Source: a virus
DNA: 41,599 bases
IMG/VR virus record: IMGVR_UViG_3300042397_002046
Coordinates: 1 to 41,599 of that record
Strand: one strand, 5' to 3'
Within the stretch, counting starts at the first letter, position 1. Every line of letters starts with the position of its first letter. This document shows, piece after piece, positions 6,547 through 14,169 of the stretch. The notes below the pieces were generated by a model that worked only from the letters and a program-made list of their open reading frames with translations, did no database searches and was not told where the DNA came from. A program made the position numbers and the translations under genes.

Positions 6547-6950
6547 TTACGTGCCTCGCTTTGTTTCTTGACCCAGTTCTGCAACTCAATAAGTTTGGCA
6601 GTCTCTAGCGCACAAAGTTCAACAATGGCAGGGTCGTCGGGTCCGCCATTAACGCGGGGGGTGGACTTGGAAACGGCGGGCATTGGACAGCTACCGGGAC
6701 TTGTGTTGCGCACCCGACGAGCGTACTCAGACTTAATACTAGCAATGCGAGTTTCATAGTTTTCCTTGACTGATTCTGTGATGACTTCAGCAATCTCAAC
6801 AGCACTCTTGTTCGCAGCCTCTTGCGCCTCGCCGACTCGTTTGACTTCAGCGACAAAGAGCAAATGCTTATCGCGCATCGTTGAATATCCCTGCCAGTAA
6901 GCAATGCCCAGCGCAATCACGGCAGCGGCTATCTTGGCGTAGAGCATCAT
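6543..6950 (-). CDS. Inner-membrane spanin (Rz-like)
   Basis: The 135-aa protein has one N-terminal membrane anchor (about 3-20, LYAKIAAAVIALGIAYWQGY) and a long charged helical periplasmic stretch (about 30-90), the i-spanin design. It would link the inner membrane to the outer-membrane lipoprotein Rz1 and fuse the membranes at the end of lysis. The Rz1 gene lies entirely inside it in another frame (6605-6757). Its start overlaps the stop of the upstream membrane protein gene by 4 nt. Confidence 0.85.
   Translation of the reverse strand: MMLYAKIAAAVIALGIAYWQGYSTMRDKHLLFVAEVKRVGEAQEAANKSAVEIAEVITESVKENYETRIASIKSEYARRVRNTSPGSCPMPAVSKSTPRVNGGPDDPAIVELCALETAKLIELQNWVKKQSEARK
6605..6757 (-). CDS. 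Outer-membrane spanin lipoprotein (Rz1-like), nested in Rz
   Basis: The 50-aa ORF MKLALLVLSLSTLVGCATQV... has a signal peptide and a lipobox LVGC with the lipidated Cys at residue 17. A Pro-rich stretch (CPPFPSPPP) follows, typical of Rz1. It begins at ATG 6757 with AAGGA about 7 nt upstream and is fully embedded in the Rz frame. Lipid-anchored in the outer membrane, it should bind the periplasmic end of Rz. Fully nested Rz1 genes are known from lambda-like phages. Confidence 0.88.
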   Translation of the reverse strand: MKLALLVLSLSTLVGCATQVPVAVQCPPFPSPPPALMADPTTLPLLNFVR

Positions 6951-7564
6951 TTGGCTTTCACCAACATATCGGCAACGATGGTCAGGATTGAACGAGCGTG
7001 TTCAAGGTCTGGTTCAGCCATCCACCCGGCTGTAATTTGCCCCACGAACTGTTCCTTCGCAGAGGGTGCGCTCACACGACAGGTGTACTGAACGCCTTGG
7101 CTGATGTAGAACAATCCAGCGACCGACTGTGGCCGTGTGTAAGGGCCGCAAGGGACCTCGCCCGCCATCAGCTTGACCACATCTGCGTTATTGCTTGCGA
7201 TGTTTGAGAAGAGCTTGACATCCACACCCTCGAGCGACTTCTGTCGACCGCCGGTCTTTGTATAAGCCCGCACAAGCACTCGTTTATTCAAGATCGGGTC
7301 AACAGTAAATATCGACACGACCTCTGCGCCCGTCTCTTTGAATAGCATCGCTGCGGCATCATCGAAACGGGAGTCATCGAGCTTTGGCAATTCGCGTGAC
7401 TGCATATACGCGCCAATCATCACGCCTTGATGGGTGTAAATGAAGTAGCCAATGAAGCCAAGCACCCCAAGCAAGAGGACAACAATCAACTTAAATGGCG
7501 AGTCGATGTAGCCAAGAACAGCCATCACGCCGTCGCGAGCTTGCGAGGTTTGCTTTTCGTCCAT
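6947..7564 (-). CDS. Single-span membrane protein, T4-type (class III) holin candidate
   Basis: The 205-aa protein has a short charged N-terminus, one membrane segment at about 25-43 (KLIVVLLLGVLGFIGYFIY) and a ~155-aa soluble C-terminal domain that should face the periplasm. The domain holds two cysteines (C139 and C162). Length, topology and the paired Cys resemble the T4 holin T, though I see no clear sequence match. It lies directly before Rz/Rz1 and the endolysin, where no other holin is visible. Alternatives are an antiholin-like or superinfection-related membrane protein. Confidence 0.55.
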   Translation of the reverse strand: MDEKQTSQARDGVMAVLGYIDSPFKLIVVLLLGVLGFIGYFIYTHQGVMIGAYMQSRELPKLDDSRFDDAAAMLFKETGAEVVSIFTVDPILNKRVLVRAYTKTGGRQKSLEGVDVKLFSNIASNNADVVKLMAGEVPCGPYTRPQSVAGLFYISQGVQYTCRVSAPSAKEQFVGQITAGWMAEPDLEHARSILTIVADMLVKAK

Positions 7565-7566
7565 GA

Positions 7567-7869
7567 TTAAATCAGCGACAAGGCTTCGTCCTCGGTCAGA
7601 CCGAGTGCCACTAGCTTTGCGATTGCTGCGTCTTTAATCGCTTGCTTGGCGGACTGTGCAGACCTTGCTTCTGCGCTTGGCTCTGGAGGTGCTTGAAGTA
7701 CAGGTGTGCCGTTTGCGTCGGCGGCGATTACCATTCCATTGCTTTGACCTTCGAACAGATCTTGCCATTGTTGTTCGGTGATTTCCACAGCATCGGCAGG
7801 AATTTTGTCGCCGTGGATTTCTGTCTTGTAAAAACCGCTTGTCTGTGCTGAGTAAAAATATGTATTCAT
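7567..7869 (-). CDS. Tail fibre assembly chaperone-like protein (Tfa type)
   Basis: The 100-aa product starts MNTYFYSAQTSGFYKTEIHG and continues with IPADAVEITEQQWQDLFEGQ, the usual opening of Tfa/DUF4376-like fibre chaperones. An Ala-rich helical C-terminus follows. These proteins fold or cap the receptor-binding tip of the adjacent fibre. The gene directly follows a fibre gene with the matching C-terminal fold, which supports the call. It is 2 nt from the holin candidate gene. Confidence 0.78.
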   Translation of the reverse strand: MNTYFYSAQTSGFYKTEIHGDKIPADAVEITEQQWQDLFEGQSNGMVIAADANGTPVLQAPPEPSAEARSAQSAKQAIKDAAIAKLVALGLTEDEALSLI

Positions 7870-7880
7870 GTTGGCTATCC

Positions 7881-8549
7881 TTAAAAACCAAGTGCAAACC
7901 AGCTAAAACCAAGTCCGGCATTACCTTGACCTGTTCCAGCTGCGTTATAGGGGTACACAGAAAATCCCGTGTTGGATGTTGTTACGATTGAAATCGTATC
8001 GGACTGCCCGCCCGTCGCCGGTGCGACTTGGAGGCAAAACGCAGGATTAAACGCAATCGGGTAAGTGACAGGCAACACGCCGTTTACCAGTACGCCGTTA
8101 CCCCATTGAAGAATTAAGCCTCCGGGAAGCTTTTGATAACCATTAGCAAGTCTCGCAACATTACGAAAATCCATAAGGTTGAATAGGTTGTCGTTGCCAA
8201 CAAAAGAATCGCTATAAAACCGTGAAATATTTGCAACGAGACTGCTTGCCGAAAGAGTTGTACTAACAACCAGATCACCCGTCATAGTATCGCCGGACTT
8301 GGCAACATACCCGTCGAGCTGTGATGATGCTGCGATTAAGATGTCGGCCGTACCATCAAACATATACAGCTCTGGCGTTGCACCGCCTGTCTTTACCCAC
8401 AAGCCACCAGTCGTGACCATCGGGGGGCGACTGGTGCCTGAATTGCCGCTGTTGAGGACTTGATTTGTTCGGTTGAGAATATCCGCCAATTGAGTTCCTG
8501 ACGTGACGACCGGATCAATGGGGTAGTCTGTAATCGGTTGCTGTGCCAT
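7881..8549 (-). CDS. Tail fibre protein with gp53-like C-terminal domain
   Basis: The 222-aa protein has an N-terminal attachment part (PITDYPIDPVVTSGTQLADI), a middle DGYVAKSGDTMTGDLVV repeat-type motif frequent in fibres, and a C-terminal receptor-binding-like domain from about 135. The latter contains GYQKLPGGLILQWGNG and ends GLGFSWFALGF, the pattern of the putative fibre gp53-like C-terminal family. It probably trimerises and contacts the host surface. It is followed by its likely chaperone. Confidence 0.85.
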   Translation of the reverse strand: MAQQPITDYPIDPVVTSGTQLADILNRTNQVLNSGNSGTSRPPMVTTGGLWVKTGGATPELYMFDGTADILIAASSQLDGYVAKSGDTMTGDLVVSTTLSASSLVANISRFYSDSFVGNDNLFNLMDFRNVARLANGYQKLPGGLILQWGNGVLVNGVLPVTYPIAFNPAFCLQVAPATGGQSDTISIVTTSNTGFSVYPYNAAGTGQGNAGLGFSWFALGF

Positions 8550-8562
8550 TTTTTAAATTCCT

Positions 8563-11500
8563 TTAAATAGAAGTGACGGCTCGCCGTCCATAGCCCTTTG
8601 CTTGCCAGTCGATGCGACCAGCCACTGGGGAATTTGTTACTACGTTTACTAGCTGTACATCAAAACTGTCTCGATCTTTATTCGTCACCACGGCGCTCAC
8701 TGGCTGATCATTGCCATCGATACTGATTGCGACGGATGGTGGCACTCTGAATGCTGGAGCAAAAAATACTGTCAGCCCACCCTCTGCGACCTCGACATCA
8801 GGGCCGTAATCAATCCGGTCTGGCATATCGATTTCAATCGTGCCATCTGTGACAACGGGTCTCACTAAATTGTTGTAGCTGCGAAGCTGGATGCGGAACT
8901 GGAGATATTGACCAGTGAAGTCGCCGACCTCAACGGGACGCCAATCCGACCAGTCCGCCTCGTTGTCTTTCGCAATCGGATCAATCTCTGCCATCGTGTT
9001 CCAGCTGGCGATAAATGTCTGCGAGTCTGAAACCCTGACCTCCACCCATGCGTCCCACTCGGATGATGTTGCTCTTGCCATTGCGGGAACGTCGGCGAGT
9101 GTTGTCCACTTGTAGATGAGGTCGTCTGAGTGTTGACCGTATGCACGAATCTTGGAGCTGATACGAACCTCGTAAGGTTCTCCGAGGTCTACGATTTCCT
9201 TACAGACGTAATAGGAGACTGGCTGCACATCGTTGTCTGCGCCTGATGCGTACATCACGGAACCTCTGGACTCGGTCAGATAATTCAATCCGTCCCAATC
9301 TCTGAGGTGATCTTCGACACGTTCGATATAGTTGATGTTCGGCAGCTGTGCGACTGTGGTGCGCTTCATCGCCTCGATTGACTCGTTGCCCGAAGTGTCA
9401 ACGGCCTTGATCATGTAAGTGCCAGTCCTAGCACCAGCAGAAGTGTGATTTGTCTGCCAGCTGACTTGGCTCAAGAATTGCGAAGCGTTCCAGCGTGGGC
9501 TGATAATATCCGGCGTATAGCGAATGATGTAGTGTGCGATATCTGGCGCTTCTGAAAGTTGCCAGAACAACTCCACAAGCTCGCTCTGCACGTTTACAGC
9601 AAAGCCGTAGGGTGTAGGTGGCCGCTCACGATCAGGCTCGACCAGGACGTCTACATACGCACCCGTTCCCATAAGACCCACTGTGTTGAATGGGACGACG
9701 TAATACCGACGATAGCCGAGCTTTGCATACTCTACGATGGTGTTGATTAACTCCAGATAAGTGAAGTCTTTAGTGTCGCCGATCAACTCATTGTCAAATC
9801 CTGCTCTGACTAGGTAGACTCTGCATTGATAATAGGCAGTGCCTTCAATGCCAAAATTTAACTCGACACGGCTGTACGGAATGCGAAGGTCGTAGACGAG
9901 TTTTGCGGATCCGGTAAGGTTGACAACTTTTAGGTCTGTGACGTTGACAATTGTGTCCGTCAGGCCAGAATCCCAAGGAGGGATATCGCCCTCGTCTGCT
10001 GTGTAAACCCCCTCAACATACCGGACGAGCGTCAAGTCAGCCGAGAGGTCTGCTCCTGGCCGAATCTCTTGGACCAGATAATCTTGTGTGACGCGCTCAG
10101 TATTGCCAATCACAATCAGATCGTCAGACTCGATGCCAGAAGTGTTGTCGAGCGTAAGCAGCCCGTCATCTGATGTGTCGAGAATCTTTCCGGTTCTGAT
10201 TGAGCCATCTCGCAATCGGATTGTGTAATCAGTCAGCGTGACCGTAACCTCTTCGCTCACCTTGACCTGGTTGCCGTATACGTCCACCACTCTTGCGCCT
10301 AGGCCGCCGATCTTGGGGACATCGTGTGCGACACGCACCAGGTCTCCACGCTGCACAGCGAGGTTCTCAACGTCCACGCTGATGCTGAACGTCTCTGACC
10401 TTTGCAAGCCCTGCGCCAACATATACCGGCCGAACCTCCAGGCTCTTGCGCCGTCTGTAATACCGAAGGTCGCCAAGTCCTCAAAAGTGCGAGCGTTGTT
10501 TACATTAAACCCGTCGTCATAGACGAGGATCTCGTTCATCTGCCAGTTGAGTTCTGGCTCAACATACTTCACGCGCAGAGCGTTTGGACGGTCTGAGTAA
10601 GTGCGATTGCCTGAGAAATTCCAAGAGTTGACAGGCGTCAGAAGCTGTCGAGGTACGCTTTGAGCCTGGTCAATCAATACTCCGTATTTGCCCGACTGGG
10701 ACATGATTAGAGTCGAGCGGCATACCGAGAGAATTGATTCGATCAGTTGATAGACCGTTGTTTCATAGTCAACGACCAAGTCGCAAGCGTAGCGAGGTCC
10801 GACTGATGTGGTGCCATCGATGAGAGGTGTTGAAATTTGCTCGTCGCACAGTTGCGCCAAACGATAGAAACTTGCCAGATCAATCTGGTCGTCCCGCAAA
10901 GGCGCTGGGTTTGCTTCGCCTGTTAAAACGTCGTAGACAATCCATGCGGGATTTCTACTTGCCTGATAGACCCATGCAGAGCCGTCCCAGACCCGCAGAA
11001 CGCTTGTGCAAATAGCCGATATGTTATTGACCACGCCGCTGATCTTGTCGTTAGCCAGCAGACGCATTTCCAGCATCGTATGAACGCGAGAAAGGTTAAA
11101 GACTGCGCCAGACTGGAAAGACTTAATCAGCGTAATCGTGATGTCGTTTGCGCTGCGATTGTCCTCGCTGACTGGTGTTCGCCTTACGATCTGAAACTCA
11201 TGCGTTGCAGATTCGTAGAAGTCCACAGCTGCGACTAGGGTGAATGGGCGAGCCGTTGAACCCACGACTGTGGAAGTTGCAAAAGATGTATACGTTGGAA
11301 CAATCAAAGAGTAATACTCTTCCCTGCGCTCTTGTGAAGGCTGGACAGAACCCTTGCTCGTACCCTTGCGATAGTTGTTATAAACACCAGACAGCAGTTG
11401 ATCTCCGTTGTAGATCAGCTGGTTATTGTGCGAGATACGAGTGCCATAGTAGGTCGTGTCGCCTCGTACCTCCACAAAATCCAGCCACATTGTGCCGAGA

Positions 11501-12936
11501 GAGAGTTCGTGCTGCGCTTTGATGACTGAGTAGTATGTGGTCTTGCCTTCCGTCTCTTTCAGCGTCCCTCTGGAGTAACCATCAAGCGCGATTTTTGCGC
11601 CGAGCTTTGCTGTATCCCTTAATCCACCGCCGCCACTATTCCAATCGCTGCCCCCATCCCAGCCACCGTATACGACTTTGCCTTCAAACACGACCGTTGT
11701 CTCAACATAGTCATCCTCGGCTCTTGCGCCGCCTTCGTTGCTACCACCGCCCCAGTTATTATCCCCGCCGCCTTGATTGTTCCCTGTACCGTAGTCGTCA
11801 GGGATTGTCTCTTGCCAATATGATTGTGGGCGAGTGGTGATGTTGTAACGCTCGGCATCTGTTATGACACCCGCTTCATAGACTTCTGAAGTGCTGGCGA
11901 TGGCCGTGTCCTGGCGAACCGTTGCGCCTTTGAATTGATCGTCACGAACCTTTATCCAGTCAGGATTGCCAACCTTGCGCCACCAGACCTCCAGCTGGAC
12001 TTTGTTTTCCAACCTCTTGCCTGTGTCGTCGTAAAAGACTAGGCCCCGAGGAAAGTACAGATCGACCTGGCCGGAAATTGAGTTCGGCTTAGTGCGAATG
12101 ACGAAAGGCTGGTCTTGCTTGGTGACGTATGTGAGGGACTCGTAAGATACCCGTTTAGGGTAGTACACCGTCGAGCGCATAAGCGAACCATAATGGAACG
12201 CTAATTCTGGTGCGTACTCGCTTGCATCGGCATCACCAATGCGTAAGTCCTCAATCCGCAAATTGCCAAGACCAAAGTCATAGACTGTCGTGATGATTGA
12301 GTCTGTGCCAGCATTCTCAATGAGAGGATTCGCAGCGATTGACGGGAACATACGATGCCGACCGTATACTCTGGCCGATGGCTGATACTTGCGCCCTTGA
12401 TTTGACTGGCCACCAAAGACGAACGTATTCGCCTCGGCTGCATCTGCGGGTCCCGCTGTGGGCCGATTGTCTGAGATCGATTTGACTGAGAGTGATGGCG
12501 GCCGAATCAAGGCGTTCATCGCCATGCTGCCAACCATCGTGATGGCCGCCGATGCAGCCATGACCCAGCCAGACGAACCCGCTGCGGCCGCGGCTGCCCA
12601 TCCTGCCGATCCTGCCCCGAATCCTACAATGGCCGGAGCTGCCCACCACGCAAATGCCGCAATCGCAATCATCGCAATTGCGCCGAGGATAGACTTTCCA
12701 CCTCGGCCGCCGCCCTGGGGGACAACACAGATAGCCAGATTGTCTGCGTCCTTGGTGACGTACTCCCAATCGCTGATCACCGAGCCATGATTCAGCACCA
12801 CGATGTTCGGCAGTGCTTGATCGGGTATTTCAGCCAGGTCGATAATCTGCTGAATGCTTGAACCTGGTGGGATCGTCAGGTGGACGGCATCCTCAAATAT
12901 CCGATGCTTAACCTTGACTGAGTTTAAATTTTCCAT
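8563..12936 (-). CDS. Tail tip / host-specificity protein J-like
   Basis: At 1457 aa this is the largest gene of the window. The N-terminus has the gpJ-family beginning (VLNHGSVISDWEYVTKDADN), then a Gly/Ala-rich hydrophobic stretch (about 75-155), then the conserved RPPSLSVKSISDNRPTAGPA region of siphoviral tip proteins. Later parts include baseplate-hub-like domains and a fibronectin-III-like segment (about 1060-1190, RPPTPYGFAVNVQSELVELF). The C-terminal ~200 residues form a beta-rich tip. It closes the tail tube and is the candidate for primary receptor contact. It overlaps the NlpC gene by 13 nt. Confidence 0.92.
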   Translation of the reverse strand: MENLNSVKVKHRIFEDAVHLTIPPGSSIQQIIDLAEIPDQALPNIVVLNHGSVISDWEYVTKDADNLAICVVPQGGGRGGKSILGAIAMIAIAAFAWWAAPAIVGFGAGSAGWAAAAAAGSSGWVMAASAAITMVGSMAMNALIRPPSLSVKSISDNRPTAGPADAAEANTFVFGGQSNQGRKYQPSARVYGRHRMFPSIAANPLIENAGTDSIITTVYDFGLGNLRIEDLRIGDADASEYAPELAFHYGSLMRSTVYYPKRVSYESLTYVTKQDQPFVIRTKPNSISGQVDLYFPRGLVFYDDTGKRLENKVQLEVWWRKVGNPDWIKVRDDQFKGATVRQDTAIASTSEVYEAGVITDAERYNITTRPQSYWQETIPDDYGTGNNQGGGDNNWGGGSNEGGARAEDDYVETTVVFEGKVVYGGWDGGSDWNSGGGGLRDTAKLGAKIALDGYSRGTLKETEGKTTYYSVIKAQHELSLGTMWLDFVEVRGDTTYYGTRISHNNQLIYNGDQLLSGVYNNYRKGTSKGSVQPSQERREEYYSLIVPTYTSFATSTVVGSTARPFTLVAAVDFYESATHEFQIVRRTPVSEDNRSANDITITLIKSFQSGAVFNLSRVHTMLEMRLLANDKISGVVNNISAICTSVLRVWDGSAWVYQASRNPAWIVYDVLTGEANPAPLRDDQIDLASFYRLAQLCDEQISTPLIDGTTSVGPRYACDLVVDYETTVYQLIESILSVCRSTLIMSQSGKYGVLIDQAQSVPRQLLTPVNSWNFSGNRTYSDRPNALRVKYVEPELNWQMNEILVYDDGFNVNNARTFEDLATFGITDGARAWRFGRYMLAQGLQRSETFSISVDVENLAVQRGDLVRVAHDVPKIGGLGARVVDVYGNQVKVSEEVTVTLTDYTIRLRDGSIRTGKILDTSDDGLLTLDNTSGIESDDLIVIGNTERVTQDYLVQEIRPGADLSADLTLVRYVEGVYTADEGDIPPWDSGLTDTIVNVTDLKVVNLTGSAKLVYDLRIPYSRVELNFGIEGTAYYQCRVYLVRAGFDNELIGDTKDFTYLELINTIVEYAKLGYRRYYVVPFNTVGLMGTGAYVDVLVEPDRERPPTPYGFAVNVQSELVELFWQLSEAPDIAHYIIRYTPDIISPRWNASQFLSQVSWQTNHTSAGARTGTYMIKAVDTSGNESIEAMKRTTVAQLPNINYIERVEDHLRDWDGLNYLTESRGSVMYASGADNDVQPVSYYVCKEIVDLGEPYEVRISSKIRAYGQHSDDLIYKWTTLADVPAMARATSSEWDAWVEVRVSDSQTFIASWNTMAEIDPIAKDNEADWSDWRPVEVGDFTGQYLQFRIQLRSYNNLVRPVVTDGTIEIDMPDRIDYGPDVEVAEGGLTVFFAPAFRVPPSVAISIDGNDQPVSAVVTNKDRDSFDVQLVNVVTNSPVAGRIDWQAKGYGRRAVTSI

Positions 12937-13325
12937 CTATAAGCACCGTCGAATCGTTTAGCCCACGACAGAGAGTCCAGCCGTTCAATGCAGGAATCTC
13001 GTTTCGGGAATGAATGTAAGAACTCGCCATCACCTAGGCTGAGTCCACAGTGGATGGGTAGACCCTGAACACGAAAGAGAAGAACGTCACCATATTCGGG
13101 CGAATCAATTCTCTTCCACACAGGCTCCACCCGACTGCCAGCCACGACCTCGGCCACATACTTTGCGCCGTCTGGGGTGCTGGTTGTGTACTCTGGCAAG
13201 TCAATGCCGAACTCGCGCCGGTAAAACAGGCACAGCAAGCCCCAACAGTCGACACAGTTCTCAGACCGCGCCCTGTCTTTATATGGGATGCCGATATATT
13301 CGGCGAGGTTTACTGTGAGTCTCAT
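12924..13325 (-). CDS. NlpC/P60-family tail protein (gpK-like peptidase)
   Basis: The 133-aa protein has the catalytic Cys in NCVDCWGLLC (C27 in the DCWGL motif), His in GLPIHCGLSLG (H92) and a third polar residue in GEFLHSF (H104). It matches the phage tail-tip NlpC/P60 cysteine peptidases, which assist tip assembly or cut peptide cross-links during DNA entry. The place between a DUF1833 gene and J is the standard lambda-like order. Start and stop overlap both neighbours by a few bases. Confidence 0.92.
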   Translation of the reverse strand: MRLTVNLAEYIGIPYKDRARSENCVDCWGLLCLFYRREFGIDLPEYTTSTPDGAKYVAEVVAGSRVEPVWKRIDSPEYGDVLLFRVQGLPIHCGLSLGDGEFLHSFPKRDSCIERLDSLSWAKRFDGAYRWKI

Positions 13326-13795
13326 CAGTAAAAAAGCGCTGGAAATGCAACAGGGTCAACTCTCTCAGACGGAAACTTTCGCGCCCAGATTGAAGCAACC
13401 TCCAAAACACCCGTGATCGTCATTGCGTCATAGTTGACGTTTCGTAAGCGTAAGAAATTCAAATCCTTTTCCACTAAGTCAGGAAAGTCCGAAGTCACCA
13501 GCTGAAGTCTGATGTTTGGCGCTTCCTCTAATTCCCTGATCGCGTTCGTGAGCGATTGATCGACGTTGTCAATAGTCAGCTGGATGCTTGGAATCTTGTC
13601 GCCTGTATCCATTGGAAGCGTCGTGCTAAACGGATAAGGCTGATAAGTGATGCCGTTGCTTGTCACTGGCTGTGTGTTGTTGACCAGGTAGATCGGCGGC
13701 GTACCGCTCGGCGGCTCAATAGTCAGCAGGAAAAAGAATGCTGTATTGGTCGCCGAGGCGTTAATGGCCGGAGTGTTTGATGGGTGCAATGCCAT
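13325..13795 (-). CDS. Minor tail protein, DUF1833 family (gpL position)
   Basis: The 156-aa product shows the DUF1833 pattern: FFFLLTIEPPSGTPPIYLVNNT, NGITYQPYPFSTTLP and SIQLTIDNVDQSLTNAIREL. Proteins of this family lie between tape measure and J in many siphoviruses and act at the tail tip, as gpL does in lambda. The stop shares its last base with the next ATG (TGATG), so expression is coupled. Confidence 0.85.
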   Translation of the reverse strand: MALHPSNTPAINASATNTAFFFLLTIEPPSGTPPIYLVNNTQPVTSNGITYQPYPFSTTLPMDTGDKIPSIQLTIDNVDQSLTNAIRELEEAPNIRLQLVTSDFPDLVEKDLNFLRLRNVNYDAMTITGVLEVASIWARKFPSERVDPVAFPALFY

Positions 13796-14169
13796 TACAA
13801 GTCTGCCCAGGTCGGAAGCTGTTCAAACTTCATCGTTGCCGTGAATGCGTTCTTGTCGATGAAGGAGATCGAGGGCGGCGCAGCAAAGCGAGCGACAATT
13901 TCTTGGCCATCCTCGGGACGCTTGATGCGTGTCGGCACGACCCCAGCTTGCGAGTCGATAAAATACCAATTGACCAGGTCGTCGTAATACTTGGCATCGA
14001 GCGTGACGGTCGCATCGATCATCGTCATCTTGCCTGTTGTTCTGCGACGCACCTTGATATATCCAGAGGCTTCCATGTCGGAGCGGATAGTGTTGGCCGC
14101 ATAAGTTTCTGTCCATTGGGCCATGCAGCCATCAAGTGATGCTGGTCGATCTGCCACATAAATACTCAT
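13795..14169 (-). CDS. Minor tail protein (gpM position)
   Basis: The 124-aa beta-rich protein contains WTETYAANTIRSDMEASGY and MTMIDATVTLDAKYYDDLVN. I assign it by place, directly after the tape measure and before the DUF1833 protein where gpM-like tip proteins occur, rather than by a clear motif. It probably joins the tail tip complex. Its stop overlaps the next start as TAATG, and it begins one base after the tape measure stop. Confidence 0.7.
   Translation of the reverse strand: MSIYVADRPASLDGCMAQWTETYAANTIRSDMEASGYIKVRRRTTGKMTMIDATVTLDAKYYDDLVNWYFIDSQAGVVPTRIKRPEDGQEIVARFAAPPSISFIDKNAFTATMKFEQLPTWADL

Noticed and set aside
11619-12769. Antisense open frames within the tail tip gene
   Set aside because: They overlap the well-supported J-like gene on other frames, are low in complexity, and have no translation signals.
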